From Staphylococcus delphini (lineage in GTDB: Bacteria > Bacillota > Bacilli > Staphylococcales > Staphylococcaceae), in NCBI RefSeq assembly GCF_900636325.1, contig NZ_LR134263.1, forward strand, positions 2,356,001 through 2,420,000: a DNA stretch of 64,000 nucleotides, written 5' to 3'. Of this stretch, positions 45,896 to 55,844 are shown in pieces. The translations under genes and the position numbers were made by a program. The notes below the pieces were generated by a model. The model was not told where the DNA came from. It searched no databases and saw nothing but the letters and a program-made list of their open reading frames with translations. The stretch's first letter is position 1. Each line of letters opens with the position of its first letter.

Positions 45896-46699
45896 TTACA
45901 TAAAATCTGCGAAGTGATCTCTGTAGCGCATATGTAACATCGAACCAATAATAAATAACATCGCTGTAACGCACACATTGTAAAGTGCCAGTTCCCAATG
46001 CGTAATAAAGTACCATTCATGAAATAGTATCGCTGCACGGTAACTCTCCGCTACAAAATAAATAGGGTTAAACATTAAAATCTTTTCTGCTAACGATCCC
46101 GCTGGAGGTGTCCAAAGAATCGGTGAAGCATAGAAAAGAACCCTTAATAAAGCTTGCATTGCCATTTGCGTATCACGGACAAGCACGCCTAATGTTGATG
46201 TTAGGAGTGTCACTGATGCCGTCAAACAAAACGCAAATGGAATATAAATGAACAGTTGCAAAATATAAATCGTTGGTGTAATACCACTCACTGTACATAA
46301 AATGACAATCGCTACTACAAGCATCATGTGCCCATACAGTTTACTTGTGACGATATATGTCGGAATGATAGAAAGTGGGAAATTCATTTTCGCCACCTGT
46401 CCATATTTCATGGTTATCGATTTTGTTCCCTCTAAAATACCTTGATTAATGAAGAACCACATACTAATACCGACGAGCAACCAATAAATAAAAGGGACGC
46501 CATCAATCGGGTGGTTACTTCTGATCCCAAAACCGAAGACAAACCAGTAAACCATAATTTGTATCACAGGATTAATGATCTCCCAAGCAAATCCGAGATA
46601 GTTATTATGATTTGAAATCTTAAGCTGGAATTGTGCTAACCGCTGAATTAGATAAAAACTTTTAAAATGTTCTTTCATTACGGTAATAACAGAATTCAT
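45896..46699 (-). CDS. tagG: Teichoic acid ABC exporter permease TagG/TarG
   Basis: A 267-aa ABC-2 type permease with six helices that flips the lipid-linked teichoic acid polymer with TagH. The sequence YLIQRLAQFQLKI near residues 16-28, MSFFINQGI-like IPTYIVTSKLYGH and LGVLVRDTQM are near identical to S. aureus TarG. It is divergent from tagH, sharing a 276-nt promoter region, and is followed by tagB. Confidence 0.96.
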   Translation of the reverse strand: MNSVITVMKEHFKSFYLIQRLAQFQLKISNHNNYLGFAWEIINPVIQIMVYWFVFGFGIRSNHPIDGVPFIYWLLVGISMWFFINQGILEGTKSITMKYGQVAKMNFPLSIIPTYIVTSKLYGHMMLVVAIVILCTVSGITPTIYILQLFIYIPFAFCLTASVTLLTSTLGVLVRDTQMAMQALLRVLFYASPILWTPPAGSLAEKILMFNPIYFVAESYRAAILFHEWYFITHWELALYNVCVTAMLFIIGSMLHMRYRDHFADFM

Positions 46700-46909
46700 A
46701 ATTTACCACGCTTTCACATGCTGGATAATCCATCTAGAGCCAATCATCAAAGTCATATTGTGCATTAATATTTGACCTAGTATGTCTCATCGCCTATTCT
46801 TTAATTGAAAAGCTAAGTTGATTTAAGTAGAATGATACATTGTATCCATAATACTTTACAATAGCTTCACAAATTTAACAACCACTTAGTAATATATTAT
46901 AATGTATAG

Positions 46910-47770
<861 letters not shown>

Positions 47771-47806
47771 CTTTTCCATGTACGCTTAATCACTTCAACC
47801 CTCACA

Positions 47807-47860
47807 CACTGCATCAGACACGATGAATCTATTCGTTTCATAATCGATGCAGTGAACTTT
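47807..47860 (+). terminator. Possible terminator after tagH
   Basis: CACTGCATC (47807-47815) and GATGCAGTG (47846-47854) form a perfect 9-bp stem, followed by AACTTTTA. The loop is long (30 nt), so it is only moderately convincing. Confidence 0.5.
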
Positions 47861-47939
47861 TACCCTATCCCGCTTCAACATATGCCTAATTTCAATATAT
47901 TTGTGATGAATTTGATGATTGTTTAATGATAATGCGTAG

Positions 47940-48006
47940 AAACTTGCCCCCTATCCTTGGAATCTGATTGATTAGGATTGCTTTGATGGATTCGCGTTCT
48001 TAGGGG
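47940..48006. repeat. Left half of palindromic element, copy 2
   Basis: AAACTTGCC followed by a segment containing GATGGATTCGCGTTCTTAGG matches, with substitutions, the first 67 bases of the element at 42355. Its right arm (GGGTAAGTTT- or GGGCAAGTTT-like) appears in each unit of the neighbouring tandem duplication at about 48142 and 48266. Confidence 0.5.
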
Positions 48007-48082
48007 CTGAACCTACAACTAACCAACGCTTTGATTAAACTGTCACATTTGTTGAAGCGTTGGTGGATTTTCCGGTTCAGCT

Positions 48083-48330
48083 GATCCCTCAAGAGTCTCA
48101 TCCATCTTGGCAATCACATTTTTGACAAACCCTAGGAATGCGGGTAAGTTTTTTCGAATGGGGACAGAGTGATGATCAAAATTTTTGGCCTGCTTTGGGC
48201 TAAAGTGATCCCTCAAGAGTCTCATCCATCTTGGCAATCACATTTTTGATAAATCCTAGGAATGCGGGCAAGTTTATACGAATAAGGACAGAGTGATGAT
48301 CAAAGTTTTTGACCTGCTTTGGGCTAAGTG
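48083..48330. repeat. Tandem duplication, two 124-bp units
   Basis: The segment beginning GATCCCTCAAGAGTCTCATC at 48083 starts again at 48207, giving a period of 124 bp. Most of the unit is near-identical in both copies, differing at a few positions (for example ACAAACC versus ATAAATC, and GGTAAG versus GGCAAG). Both units end with TTGGGCTAA-like sequence. They carry a version of the palindromic element's right arm. Confidence 0.85.
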
Positions 48331-48575
48331 ATTGGGCGGAATGTAAGTTGAGAGGCGCCACAAAGGACTCATGTTCTTAGAGGCACTTACAGATTCGCTT
48401 ATTTAAATATAACCATAGCAGGCTAGCAAAAATTTAGGTTCTAACCCCTTTGAAGGCATTCTCGTTTTTCTTATCTGTCATTTGATTGTTATGCTCCTCC
48501 TCACGCTGTCCCCCTTTGCTATTTCCATAAGTATACGTGCTGCCAAGGAATTTTTTGAGAAAGGCTATTTAAACT

Positions 48576-48626
48576 CAAAAAGAGCGAGGCCCCTCAATTT
48601 CCTCGTTTAAGGGTTGCACTCGCTCT
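48576..48626 (-). terminator. Terminator of tagA
   Basis: On the minus strand GAGCGAG and CTCGCTC close a longer hairpin with internal CCCTT/GAGGGG pairing, followed by TTTTT. Confidence 0.7.
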
Positions 48627-48635
48627 ATCATAACG

Positions 48636-49457
48636 CTATTGTTTTAAATATTTTTGTTTATACACACCGACGACAAACTTAGGAATTCTTTTCAAACGGT
48701 GAATTCGCTTCATATCTGTCAACGCACGGTAAGCCCATTCTAGATTCATCGCTCTCCATACGTACGGTGCGCGTTTCACTTCTCCACTATAAACATCGAT
48801 CGAACCGCCGACTCCCATCATCAATGTATGGTCGAAATGATGGCGGTTATGTTGAATCCATTGTTCTTGCTTCGGATAGCCCATCCCTACAAAAATAAAG
48901 TCCGGGTTAAAATCACGCACTTGTTCGATAACGTTTTGATCAGTGATATCGATAAATCCGTGATGCGTTTGGATATCGATATGTGGGTACTGACGTTGAA
49001 TGCGTCGTGCAGCTTTTTCAACAACTGGAGATGTCGCGCCAAGTAAAAACACTTTTTTGCGCTCTAAATCTGCAATATTTAAACATGTCTCCATCACTTC
49101 AATACCCGGCACACGTTCTTGTAAAGGTTGACCTAATATCCGAGCAGCTTTAACAATACCTGTCCCATCCGGAACGATAAAGTCTGCTTGTTTCAACATT
49201 TGAGCATATAATGGGTTTTCTGATGCATAATGGACGATTTCTGGGTTAGCCGTCACAATAAATAAATTATGTTTCGTTTCAGTATGCATATATTTTAAAA
49301 TATTTTGATGCATGTCCATCAATGTGACATTATCAAACATCACATCCATCACTTGGACTTGCGCTTTTTTCTCTTTAAACGTATATGTTTCCTCTACTGT
49401 AGTGCCACGACTAGGAAAAGTGCCCTCATGATGACCAGTAGGCAATGCTTTAGCCAT
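48636..49457 (-). CDS. tagA: N-acetylmannosaminyltransferase TagA/TarA
   Basis: A 273-aa WecG/TagA-family enzyme that transfers ManNAc to undecaprenyl-PP-GlcNAc, the first committed step of wall teichoic acid synthesis. Family marks are LFIVTANPEIVHYA, DGTGIVKA and the acidic VFLLGAT...FVGMGYPKQEQWI region. It is about 19 residues longer at the N-terminus than the S. aureus enzyme (MAKALPTGHHEG..., polar); the start follows GAAGGTGAG at a good distance and is kept. The gene is next to an unrelated acetyltransferase rather than tagH regulators. Confidence 0.92.
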   Translation of the reverse strand: MAKALPTGHHEGTFPSRGTTVEETYTFKEKKAQVQVMDVMFDNVTLMDMHQNILKYMHTETKHNLFIVTANPEIVHYASENPLYAQMLKQADFIVPDGTGIVKAARILGQPLQERVPGIEVMETCLNIADLERKKVFLLGATSPVVEKAARRIQRQYPHIDIQTHHGFIDITDQNVIEQVRDFNPDFIFVGMGYPKQEQWIQHNRHHFDHTLMMGVGGSIDVYSGEVKRAPYVWRAMNLEWAYRALTDMKRIHRLKRIPKFVVGVYKQKYLKQ

Positions 49458-49692
49458 AGTCTCACCTTCAATCTTTCATTTAATTTCAATTCAATTTGTT
49501 TTACATGGTCTTTACAATTTATTGATGTCACTTTAACACATTTTACACCAAAATCAAGCTAAATCATACTTTTTATTGAAAGTTCATTCCAAAGTCCGAG
49601 ATGATGATACACTGTGTTTAATATTTTAGATGTCCGCTTTTTGGGTACGTTGCGTATCAATTAAGACGACATTACGGGAAGGAAGTGCTCTA

Positions 49693-50250
49693 ATGACTGA
49701 AAAAGACAAAATGATCAATGAATTACCTTATTATCCAAGCGATGCGACACTCGTACATGACCGTCAACAAGCCGCTTCAGCTCGCAATACATACAATGCA
49801 ATGACAGACATCGCACAACGCGAGCAGTATTTGACGCACATGTTAGGTCACGTACAACAGCATTGTTATATCGAGCCACCGTTCTACTTCGACTACGGTT
49901 ACAATATTCATTTAGGTGACAATGTATATGTGAATACGCACAACACATGGCTTGATATTGCTCCTATTTTTATCGGCAATAACGTCAAAATCGGACCCAA
50001 CGTACAACTGATTACTGTCAATCATCCACTTGACCCGGTAGAGCGTCGTACAGGGATAGAGCAAGGACAAAAAATTACCATTGAAGATGATGTATGGATC
50101 GGTGAAGGTGTGCTCGTCCTCCCCGGTGTCACAGTGCATCAAGGAGCGACTATTGCTGCAGGGAGCGTCGTGACACGTGATGTACCTGCATATACGATTG
50201 TCGCCGGTAATCCTGCAAAAGTGATACGTCAATTGGATGATACACTTTAG
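49693..50250 (+). CDS. Maltose/galactoside O-acetyltransferase-like enzyme (LbH fold)
   Basis: A 185-aa left-handed beta-helix acetyltransferase of the LacA/Maa group, which adds acetyl from acetyl-CoA to a sugar hydroxyl. The N-terminal helical Mac domain covers residues 1-50; the hexapeptide repeats include [27 protein letters not shown] and [18 protein letters not shown]. The catalytic His is in LITVNHPL. The ATG at 49693 is preferred over a longer frame from 49630 because GGAAGG lies upstream. The substrate here is unknown. Confidence 0.88.
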   Translation: MTEKDKMINELPYYPSDATLVHDRQQAASARNTYNAMTDIAQREQYLTHMLGHVQQHCYIEPPFYFDYGYNIHLGDNVYVNTHNTWLDIAPIFIGNNVKIGPNVQLITVNHPLDPVERRTGIEQGQKITIEDDVWIGEGVLVLPGVTVHQGATIAAGSVVTRDVPAYTIVAGNPAKVIRQLDDTL

Positions 50251-50323
50251 GACTTAAGTCTATAGTTCAGACGCAATAAACCCGTTATAATGGAAAATAA
50301 GTTTTGCGAAAGGATTGACATCT

Positions 50324-51067
50324 ATGCACGGATATTCGTGGATTACTTCACCTATCCCTATTTCATTCATTTTACTTTTATGTATCACAGGCCTCTACCT
50401 CGTAAGCCGCCATTATGCATACCGTTCTATTTTTTCATTATTAGACATTGCGCTGAATTATATTCCAGTCTTGACGCATGAATTCGGCCATGTGCTATTT
50501 AATCGCTTATCAGGCGGACGTGTACGAGATTTTGTCGTTGTCGCAACCAGACGTGAACGTAACGCAACAGGTCAACAAGGTTATGCTGTCACCGCTAGTA
50601 GAAGTCGTTCAGGCCATATCATCACGACATTAGGTGGCTATCTCATGTCGCCTATCATGTTGATTTTAGGTTTGTATATTCAAAGTAAGGGACAAGGCGC
50701 ATTGTTTATTATGCTATATATTCTTGTGTTCATTTACTTTACATGGAAAACGTCAAGAAAGGCTGTTCCATTACTTATCATTGCCTTTTTAATACTGATT
50801 GGTTATTTAGGTATTCAGTCTGAAAATTTAACGAACTATTCATTCATTTATATGCTCGTTTACCATTTCATACTTGGGACACTGTTAGGCGAAATTATTC
50901 AGTCGACGATTACGATTGTGCAACTTACATTCGCACGCCCTCAACCTGAATGGGACGGGACAGCGTTAAAAATGTTGACAAAACTGCCTACTGTTTTCTT
51001 TTCAAGTTTATGGATTGTCGTGAACTTGTTAGCCATTTATTATTTCATTCAACATGTCCTCCTCTAA
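50324..51067 (+). CDS. M50B-like membrane metalloprotease
   Basis: A 247-aa protein with five or six helices. The zinc-protease signature HEFGH lies at residues 52-56 (VLTHEFGHVLFNRLSGG). Such M50B-like proteins resemble site-2 proteases; the third ligand Asp/Asn is not obvious, and many relatives have no known substrate. AAAGG lies about 9 nt before the ATG at 50324; the frame from a TTG at 50315 is less well placed. Confidence 0.75.
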   Translation: MHGYSWITSPIPISFILLLCITGLYLVSRHYAYRSIFSLLDIALNYIPVLTHEFGHVLFNRLSGGRVRDFVVVATRRERNATGQQGYAVTASRSRSGHIITTLGGYLMSPIMLILGLYIQSKGQGALFIMLYILVFIYFTWKTSRKAVPLLIIAFLILIGYLGIQSENLTNYSFIYMLVYHFILGTLLGEIIQSTITIVQLTFARPQPEWDGTALKMLTKLPTVFFSSLWIVVNLLAIYYFIQHVLL

Positions 51068-51220
51068 TTATTGATGATTCTTAAATCTATGAATGAATAA
51101 AGGCGAGAACATAAAAATTTTGTATGTCCCAATGTTAGACTGCTACTGCTACTGCGATAAACAATAACCACTTTTAAAGTTAGATGACGTTTCTCTACCT
51201 TTAACATCACCCCTCATGAG

Positions 51221-51258
51221 TCTCGCCTATTTGAGCCGTTGCATCTCAAAGGGCGAGA
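51221..51258. other. Strong hairpin in the 51068-51360 intergenic region
   Basis: TCTCGCC (51221-51227) pairs with GGCGAGA (51252-51258) and TTTGAG (51230-51235) with CTCAAA (51245-51250). No long T-run follows and no gene ends directly there. It may be part of the terminator region of the M50 gene. Confidence 0.45.
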
Positions 51259-51298
51259 TTTCAATGAATCGTTTCTCAACAAAAAGTAACAAGAAAAA

Positions 51299-51331
51299 CT
51301 GGGAAAACGTCATTGTTCCCCAGCCTTTTTA
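51299..51331. terminator. Terminator between the M50 gene and sbnI
   Basis: CTGGGAAAAC (51299-51308) and GTTCCCCAG (51315-51323) form a stem followed by CCTTTTT. It can serve the plus-strand gene; the sbn operon ends toward it. Confidence 0.55.
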
Positions 51332-51360
51332 CTTCATATCAATACCAACGATGATGCGTT

Positions 51361-52125
51361 TTATTCTGCTTCTATTAAATATATCTTTTCAGTATAGCAA
51401 CGCATGCTTTCAATTTTCTTCTGTAAAAATGTATGCCACTGTTCCTGATTGGCTAAATTGCTATTTTTCAATAAATGGAGCGGGACTTGTAAATTTAAAC
51501 AACGCCCTGCAATGTTAAAACGCGTGACACCCGCTGGTACAGTTTGACCTCTTTGTACAACAGCTTCAATTTCACCAATTTGAAGAGGCTGATATTTCAT
51601 TAAGATGTCATTGCTATCGAGACACAAACAGGCACTATGTGGCACACGTTCAACGTTGCAACTGGCACTGTAACTGTTCACAACCTTTTTCCAAACATCC
51701 AGTTTATCTGCTGTTAAATCTGCTGCATATAAATAATGTTCTGTCTGTTGATTACACATCGTAATAAAAGGGGTTTCGTCGCGAACTTCTGTCGTCCACG
51801 GTAAGAGTACCTCATCCGTTAACCCCTCGCACCATGCGCCATGTGGAATTTTATGATGCCAACTGCCAATGGAATACTGTGTGCGTTGAATCACTTGTAC
51901 TGGAATCACTTCACAGCCTAGCGCTTTCAAACTCATAAATCGGTGCACACCATCAATGACCATATAGCGACCAAATAATGTTTTAACGACGAGCACAGGA
52001 TGACGTAAATGCTGTTCTTTAGCAATGCTCTCCTTCGTTTTTTCTAATCGACTCGGTTCAAATGCTTCGTGGAGGTCAATCTTGTCGACAGGAATCAGTT
52101 GCAATGTGTCGTAAATCTGTTTCAT
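51361..52125 (-). CDS. sbnI: SbnI: L-serine kinase and regulator of staphyloferrin B synthesis
   Basis: A 254-aa protein of the ParB/Srx fold. It phosphorylates free L-serine with nucleotide to give O-phosphoserine, the substrate of SbnA, and in S. aureus binds haem to adjust sbn expression. The motif VIDGVHRFMSLKALG (residues 56-70) is the ParB-type box, and Glu20 sits where the catalytic Glu of S. aureus SbnI lies. Its start overlaps the sbnH stop by 4 bp. Last gene of the operon. Confidence 0.9.
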   Translation of the reverse strand: MKQIYDTLQLIPVDKIDLHEAFEPSRLEKTKESIAKEQHLRHPVLVVKTLFGRYMVIDGVHRFMSLKALGCEVIPVQVIQRTQYSIGSWHHKIPHGAWCEGLTDEVLLPWTTEVRDETPFITMCNQQTEHYLYAADLTADKLDVWKKVVNSYSASCNVERVPHSACLCLDSNDILMKYQPLQIGEIEAVVQRGQTVPAGVTRFNIAGRCLNLQVPLHLLKNSNLANQEQWHTFLQKKIESMRCYTEKIYLIEAE

Positions 52126-53324
52126 GATTCTCCCTCCTTTTCACTTGACCAGTAAATGAATTGTGGATGCGGATGGCTTAAAAAGTCGTGATGTGAAATT
52201 GACCAACCATACGCACCGGCATATGTGAAAATGACTGCATCACCTGTAGACAGTGCCGGGATTTCCACCGCTTTAGCAAACACATCTTTAGGGGTACACA
52301 ATTGACCGACGAGCGTCACTGCCTGTTGTTCAAGCGTTCTCGGTGCAATTTGATTTGACTGTTCAGCTAGCAGCAATATTTCAAATGGATGATTATGTTG
52401 CCATGAGACAGGCAGCCTGAAATGTTGTGTGCCCCCTTTTAAAATAGCAAACCATGCGCCATGCACACGTTTAATATCCAATACTTCGGTTACGTAATAG
52501 CCGATATGTGCCACCATGTAGCGACCACATTCAAAGTTGATGGTTATATTTTGTAGACCTTCTTCTTCAATTAAAGCAGCCAGTTCTGTCGTGAAATACG
52601 TCCAGTCAAACTGTTCATTTAAGTCCGCGTAATTCACACCGATACCGCCACCTACATTCAGATGTTGCAATGTAAGGCCATGTTGTGCTGCCCATGCTTT
52701 TGCCTTTTGGAAATATAACGTCATCACTTGTAAATGCAAGGCGGCGTCTAAGTTGTTAGAAATCGAATGAAAGTGAAAGCCTTCTAATTGAACACGTGGC
52801 ATCTTTTGCACTGCTGCAATGACAGTGTCGACTTCGGTTTCATCAATACCAAATTGTGTCGGTTGACCAGCCATATGTAACGTCGCAGCTGGAAAAGGTC
52901 CGGCTAAATTCACTCTCAACAAAATAGACATGGTCGCATCTTCTTGTTCAAGCAATGCATTTAAACGCTCTAATTCATATAAACTTTCAACATGAATGCG
53001 TCGAATCCCTTGTTGAATCGCGTATTGTAAAGATTCGTCAGTCTTTCCCGGTCCACCAAAAATGACATGCTCTGCTGTCGTATGTGCCAACACTTTTGTG
53101 ATTTCACCTTCTGACGCCACTTCGAAGCCAGCGACATGCGGCTGAATCGCGGCTAAAATCTCAGACTCACTGTTCGCTTTCATTGCATAGTACATTTCAC
53201 AATTGTCAGGGAGCTGTGATGTCACCGTTTCGAGATGTTGTCGTAGGGCGTCCATATCATAAATAAAATGGCAGAGCGAGCCTTGTTGTTTGAGCTGTTT
53301 AACTAATGTATGAATCGCCGTCAT
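52122..53324 (-). CDS. sbnH: SbnH: PLP-dependent decarboxylase of citryl-diaminopropionate
   Basis: A 400-aa group IV decarboxylase (Orn/DAP/Arg type). PLP-binding Lys is in MYYAMKANSESE (about residue 48), the Gly-rich phosphate loop is NVGGGIGVNY and the C-terminal active-site Cys lies in VGQLCTPKD. It decarboxylates the citryl-Dap intermediate of staphyloferrin B. It overlaps sbnG by 26 bp. Confidence 0.93.
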   Translation of the reverse strand: MTAIHTLVKQLKQQGSLCHFIYDMDALRQHLETVTSQLPDNCEMYYAMKANSESEILAAIQPHVAGFEVASEGEITKVLAHTTAEHVIFGGPGKTDESLQYAIQQGIRRIHVESLYELERLNALLEQEDATMSILLRVNLAGPFPAATLHMAGQPTQFGIDETEVDTVIAAVQKMPRVQLEGFHFHSISNNLDAALHLQVMTLYFQKAKAWAAQHGLTLQHLNVGGGIGVNYADLNEQFDWTYFTTELAALIEEEGLQNITINFECGRYMVAHIGYYVTEVLDIKRVHGAWFAILKGGTQHFRLPVSWQHNHPFEILLLAEQSNQIAPRTLEQQAVTLVGQLCTPKDVFAKAVEIPALSTGDAVIFTYAGAYGWSISHHDFLSHPHPQFIYWSSEKEGES

Positions 53325-54093
53325 GAACCGTCACCTCTTTCACCTGTGCTAAATTGTGTTTTAAATGACGATACAGTTTCCCGCGGTCATCGCCCATGAG
53401 GAAACATTGGACGCCTTGCTGTTGCCATCGTTGCACTTGTTGGTCATCTCGCGGCAAAGCGCAAAACTGTTTGCCTGCAGTTGCCGTAGTCGTGTAAACA
53501 TGCTGAATCGCTTGTTGAACTTGATCATGACTTGTTTCCCAAGGGATGCCGAGTGATTGGGATAAATCAGCCGCACCTTCAATGACCATATCCAAACCTG
53601 CTACTTGCACAATTTCATCAATTGCGCGGACGCCCTGCATATTTTCTATCATTGCGATGACACATATCGATGCGTTTGCTTCAACCATCGCTTCTTTTAA
53701 AGGCATTTCGCCAAATCGTGCGACGCGTCCGCCATTCAAACTGCGCATGCCTTGTGGGTAATAACGACTTAACTTCACAATCCGTTCTGCTGTTTCACGG
53801 TCATTCACATGTGGGACCACAATCCCTTTGGCACCCATGTCCAACACTTTAATGATGTCGCGTTCAATTGCAGCCGTCACGCGGACAATCGGAATAATAT
53901 TGGCCGTCTCAGCAGCACGAATCATATGCGCTAACGTTTCATCGTTAATTGCAACATGTTCCGTATCAATAACGACAAAATCATAACCACTTGCAGCAAT
54001 GATTTCGATGACGAGTGGATCCGGAATCGAATTCATCAATCCATACTGTACTTTTCCTTCTGCTAAGTTACGTTTCAGTGATAATGATGTCAT
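53299..54093 (-). CDS. sbnG: SbnG: citrate synthase of HpcH/HpaI aldolase type
   Basis: A 264-aa aldolase-fold enzyme that condenses oxaloacetate and acetyl-CoA to citrate outside the TCA cycle, supplying the siderophore backbone. The metal ligand Glu is in AMIENMQGVRAID and the Asp in EGAADLSQSLG. It overlaps sbnF by 4 bp (ATGA) and sbnH. Confidence 0.93.
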   Translation of the reverse strand: MTSLSLKRNLAEGKVQYGLMNSIPDPLVIEIIAASGYDFVVIDTEHVAINDETLAHMIRAAETANIIPIVRVTAAIERDIIKVLDMGAKGIVVPHVNDRETAERIVKLSRYYPQGMRSLNGGRVARFGEMPLKEAMVEANASICVIAMIENMQGVRAIDEIVQVAGLDMVIEGAADLSQSLGIPWETSHDQVQQAIQHVYTTTATAGKQFCALPRDDQQVQRWQQQGVQCFLMGDDRGKLYRHLKHNLAQVKEVTVHDGDSYIS

Positions 54094-55844
54094 ACTTCAG
54101 ACCTCCTCAACGGGTTGCGTACTTCGTGAAGACGTAATGCCACATCTTCGCGTAAACGGCGTGTCGTCAATTTTTCCACTTGAATGGTCGGTACGAATAA
54201 ATCGAAGTGTCTATAATTTTCAAGACCTGGGAATTGCTGTTGGTACTGTTCAATGACTGTACGGACCATTGCCCACTGTTCTGACGCTTTTAACTCATAT
54301 TGACGTGCAACAAAGTCAATGATTTCTGCAATATTAATAAAGAAAAAGGCATCATGTAGAAAATCACGAACGAGATCGACATCGTCTGTTTCGATAAATG
54401 AGTTGCGGTTCACTTTACGATGCGCTTCAGGTGTATCACGTAATTGCGGGTTTTGTGCAATCTCACTTAACAAGCTCGGCTTAAAGCGAATCCCGTCATG
54501 GAAATCTTTCAATGCAATACGTGTCGGCCAGCCATTTTCATGAATTAACATCATATTTTGTGCGTGCGACTCAAACGCAATGCCGTGGTTATACAACATA
54601 TGAATCAGCGGCGTCACTGCGACACTGAAAAATTGTGCCATCCACTGTTCTGCACCGTATTTTGACATCCACGCATCAATGAGCGGTCGGTCGTCAGCAT
54701 CTACTGAATATAAAGCGTTAAATGGAATCGCTGACTCATGCGATGCTAAATAATGATGAATATTTTCACGCCAAATAACACCGAGCGCTCCATAAATACG
54801 TTGTTGTTTTACCTCGGACAAGGTCGGATTGTGATACGCATGACCTAATACTTCACCTAGAAATACCGTCTTTAAACTTTGTTGTAAATACGTATCTTTT
54901 GACTGAATACGTTTTAACCAATCCGTAATTTGTGCGGCATTTTCAATCGTGTGAGGGGCTAACACACGTTTTGTTGATGTATTCGTAATACTGATCGGTG
55001 TTTTCAAATAATATTTGTTACGATCGGTCGGTGTGAGTGTTCGAATAGACTGTTGCGGCACATACATTTCGTCACTTGTCCCAAGCCATAACATCTCTCC
55101 ATGCATCCATGCTTCCGCAAATTCGACTTGAATGACATGTGCAAACTGCCACGGGTGTACCGGGATGAGCACCATCGTTTCAAGTGAGTGTCCATGTTGT
55201 TGAAGTGTCTTTTCAAATGCTGCTAACGTCTCTGCACCGAGTTGACGTTGAAGCAATGCTACTGTATTGACACTCGCGGATACCGTCGTTTCCATGTGAT
55301 CTGGTGCAATCGCAATCCACTGCAGTTGAAATGACGGTCGGAAATCCGGACCATAGCGTGCATTGTCGTCCAGTGTAAAACCGAGACGTGATTTATAACT
55401 TGGGTGATACATATGACCTTCCATGGCATACGATTCATAATCATCAAATGTCGTTAATGACATCTGTGATTGTTGAGCACGATAACGTTGCGCTTGCGTG
55501 TCTTTGAGTTCGGTTTGTAATAATTCGATGATAAAGTCTTCTAATTTTTGTTCATCTTTATCAAATGTAAAACGCATTTCTCGTAACAGTTGCGCATAGT
55601 CAAGAGTGACCGCTTCCTCCCCATCTGCAATACGCCAAACTGGAGAGATGAGCCTGAGTCGTTCAAAACTATCGGACTGTTGCAGTTGCACACGATACGT
55701 CGCGGTTTCACCCTCAATAACGAACGTATCACACTCATCATCATCGTGCGGGAACTGTTCATAACGCACCACGTCTTCATATATGAGTGACGTGACCAAC
55801 TGTTGCATGATACGTTGCCTCACTTGTTCAATCAGTTGTTTCAT
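54090..55844 (-). CDS. sbnF: SbnF: NIS siderophore synthetase
   Basis: A 584-aa IucA/IucC family ligase, which adenylates a carboxylate and couples it to an amine. In staphyloferrin B it adds the second diaminopropionate to the citryl-diaminoethane product. The N-terminal domain (HPSYKSRLGFT, residues ~145-155) and C-terminal FhuF-like domain ending with HAQNMMLIHENG...RIALKDFHDG carry the ATP and metal sites. The ATG at 55844 follows GGAGGAGG; the frame stays open to 55904, inside sbnE. It overlaps sbnE by 17 bp. Confidence 0.93.
   Translation of the reverse strand: MKQLIEQVRQRIMQQLVTSLIYEDVVRYEQFPHDDDECDTFVIEGETATYRVQLQQSDSFERLRLISPVWRIADGEEAVTLDYAQLLREMRFTFDKDEQKLEDFIIELLQTELKDTQAQRYRAQQSQMSLTTFDDYESYAMEGHMYHPSYKSRLGFTLDDNARYGPDFRPSFQLQWIAIAPDHMETTVSASVNTVALLQRQLGAETLAAFEKTLQQHGHSLETMVLIPVHPWQFAHVIQVEFAEAWMHGEMLWLGTSDEMYVPQQSIRTLTPTDRNKYYLKTPISITNTSTKRVLAPHTIENAAQITDWLKRIQSKDTYLQQSLKTVFLGEVLGHAYHNPTLSEVKQQRIYGALGVIWRENIHHYLASHESAIPFNALYSVDADDRPLIDAWMSKYGAEQWMAQFFSVAVTPLIHMLYNHGIAFESHAQNMMLIHENGWPTRIALKDFHDGIRFKPSLLSEIAQNPQLRDTPEAHRKVNRNSFIETDDVDLVRDFLHDAFFFINIAEIIDFVARQYELKASEQWAMVRTVIEQYQQQFPGLENYRHFDLFVPTIQVEKLTTRRLREDVALRLHEVRNPLRRSEV

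Larger units (their letters stand above)
47861..48575. other. Repeat-filled intergenic region between tagH and tagA
   Basis: About 700 bases without a credible gene. It contains a second copy of the palindromic element and a 124-bp tandem duplication (listed separately). One minus-strand frame of about 64 codons (to 48237) lies inside the duplicated DNA and has no binding site. Confidence 0.5.

Noticed and set aside
48043..48237. Minus-strand 64-codon frame inside the tandem duplication
   Set aside because: It has no ribosome binding site, lies across non-coding repeat DNA and its reading repeats only because of the duplication.
47800..48600. CRISPR array suspected from repeated DNA
   Set aside because: There are only two long (124 bp) near-identical units in direct contact, no regular short repeats with unique spacers and no cas genes.
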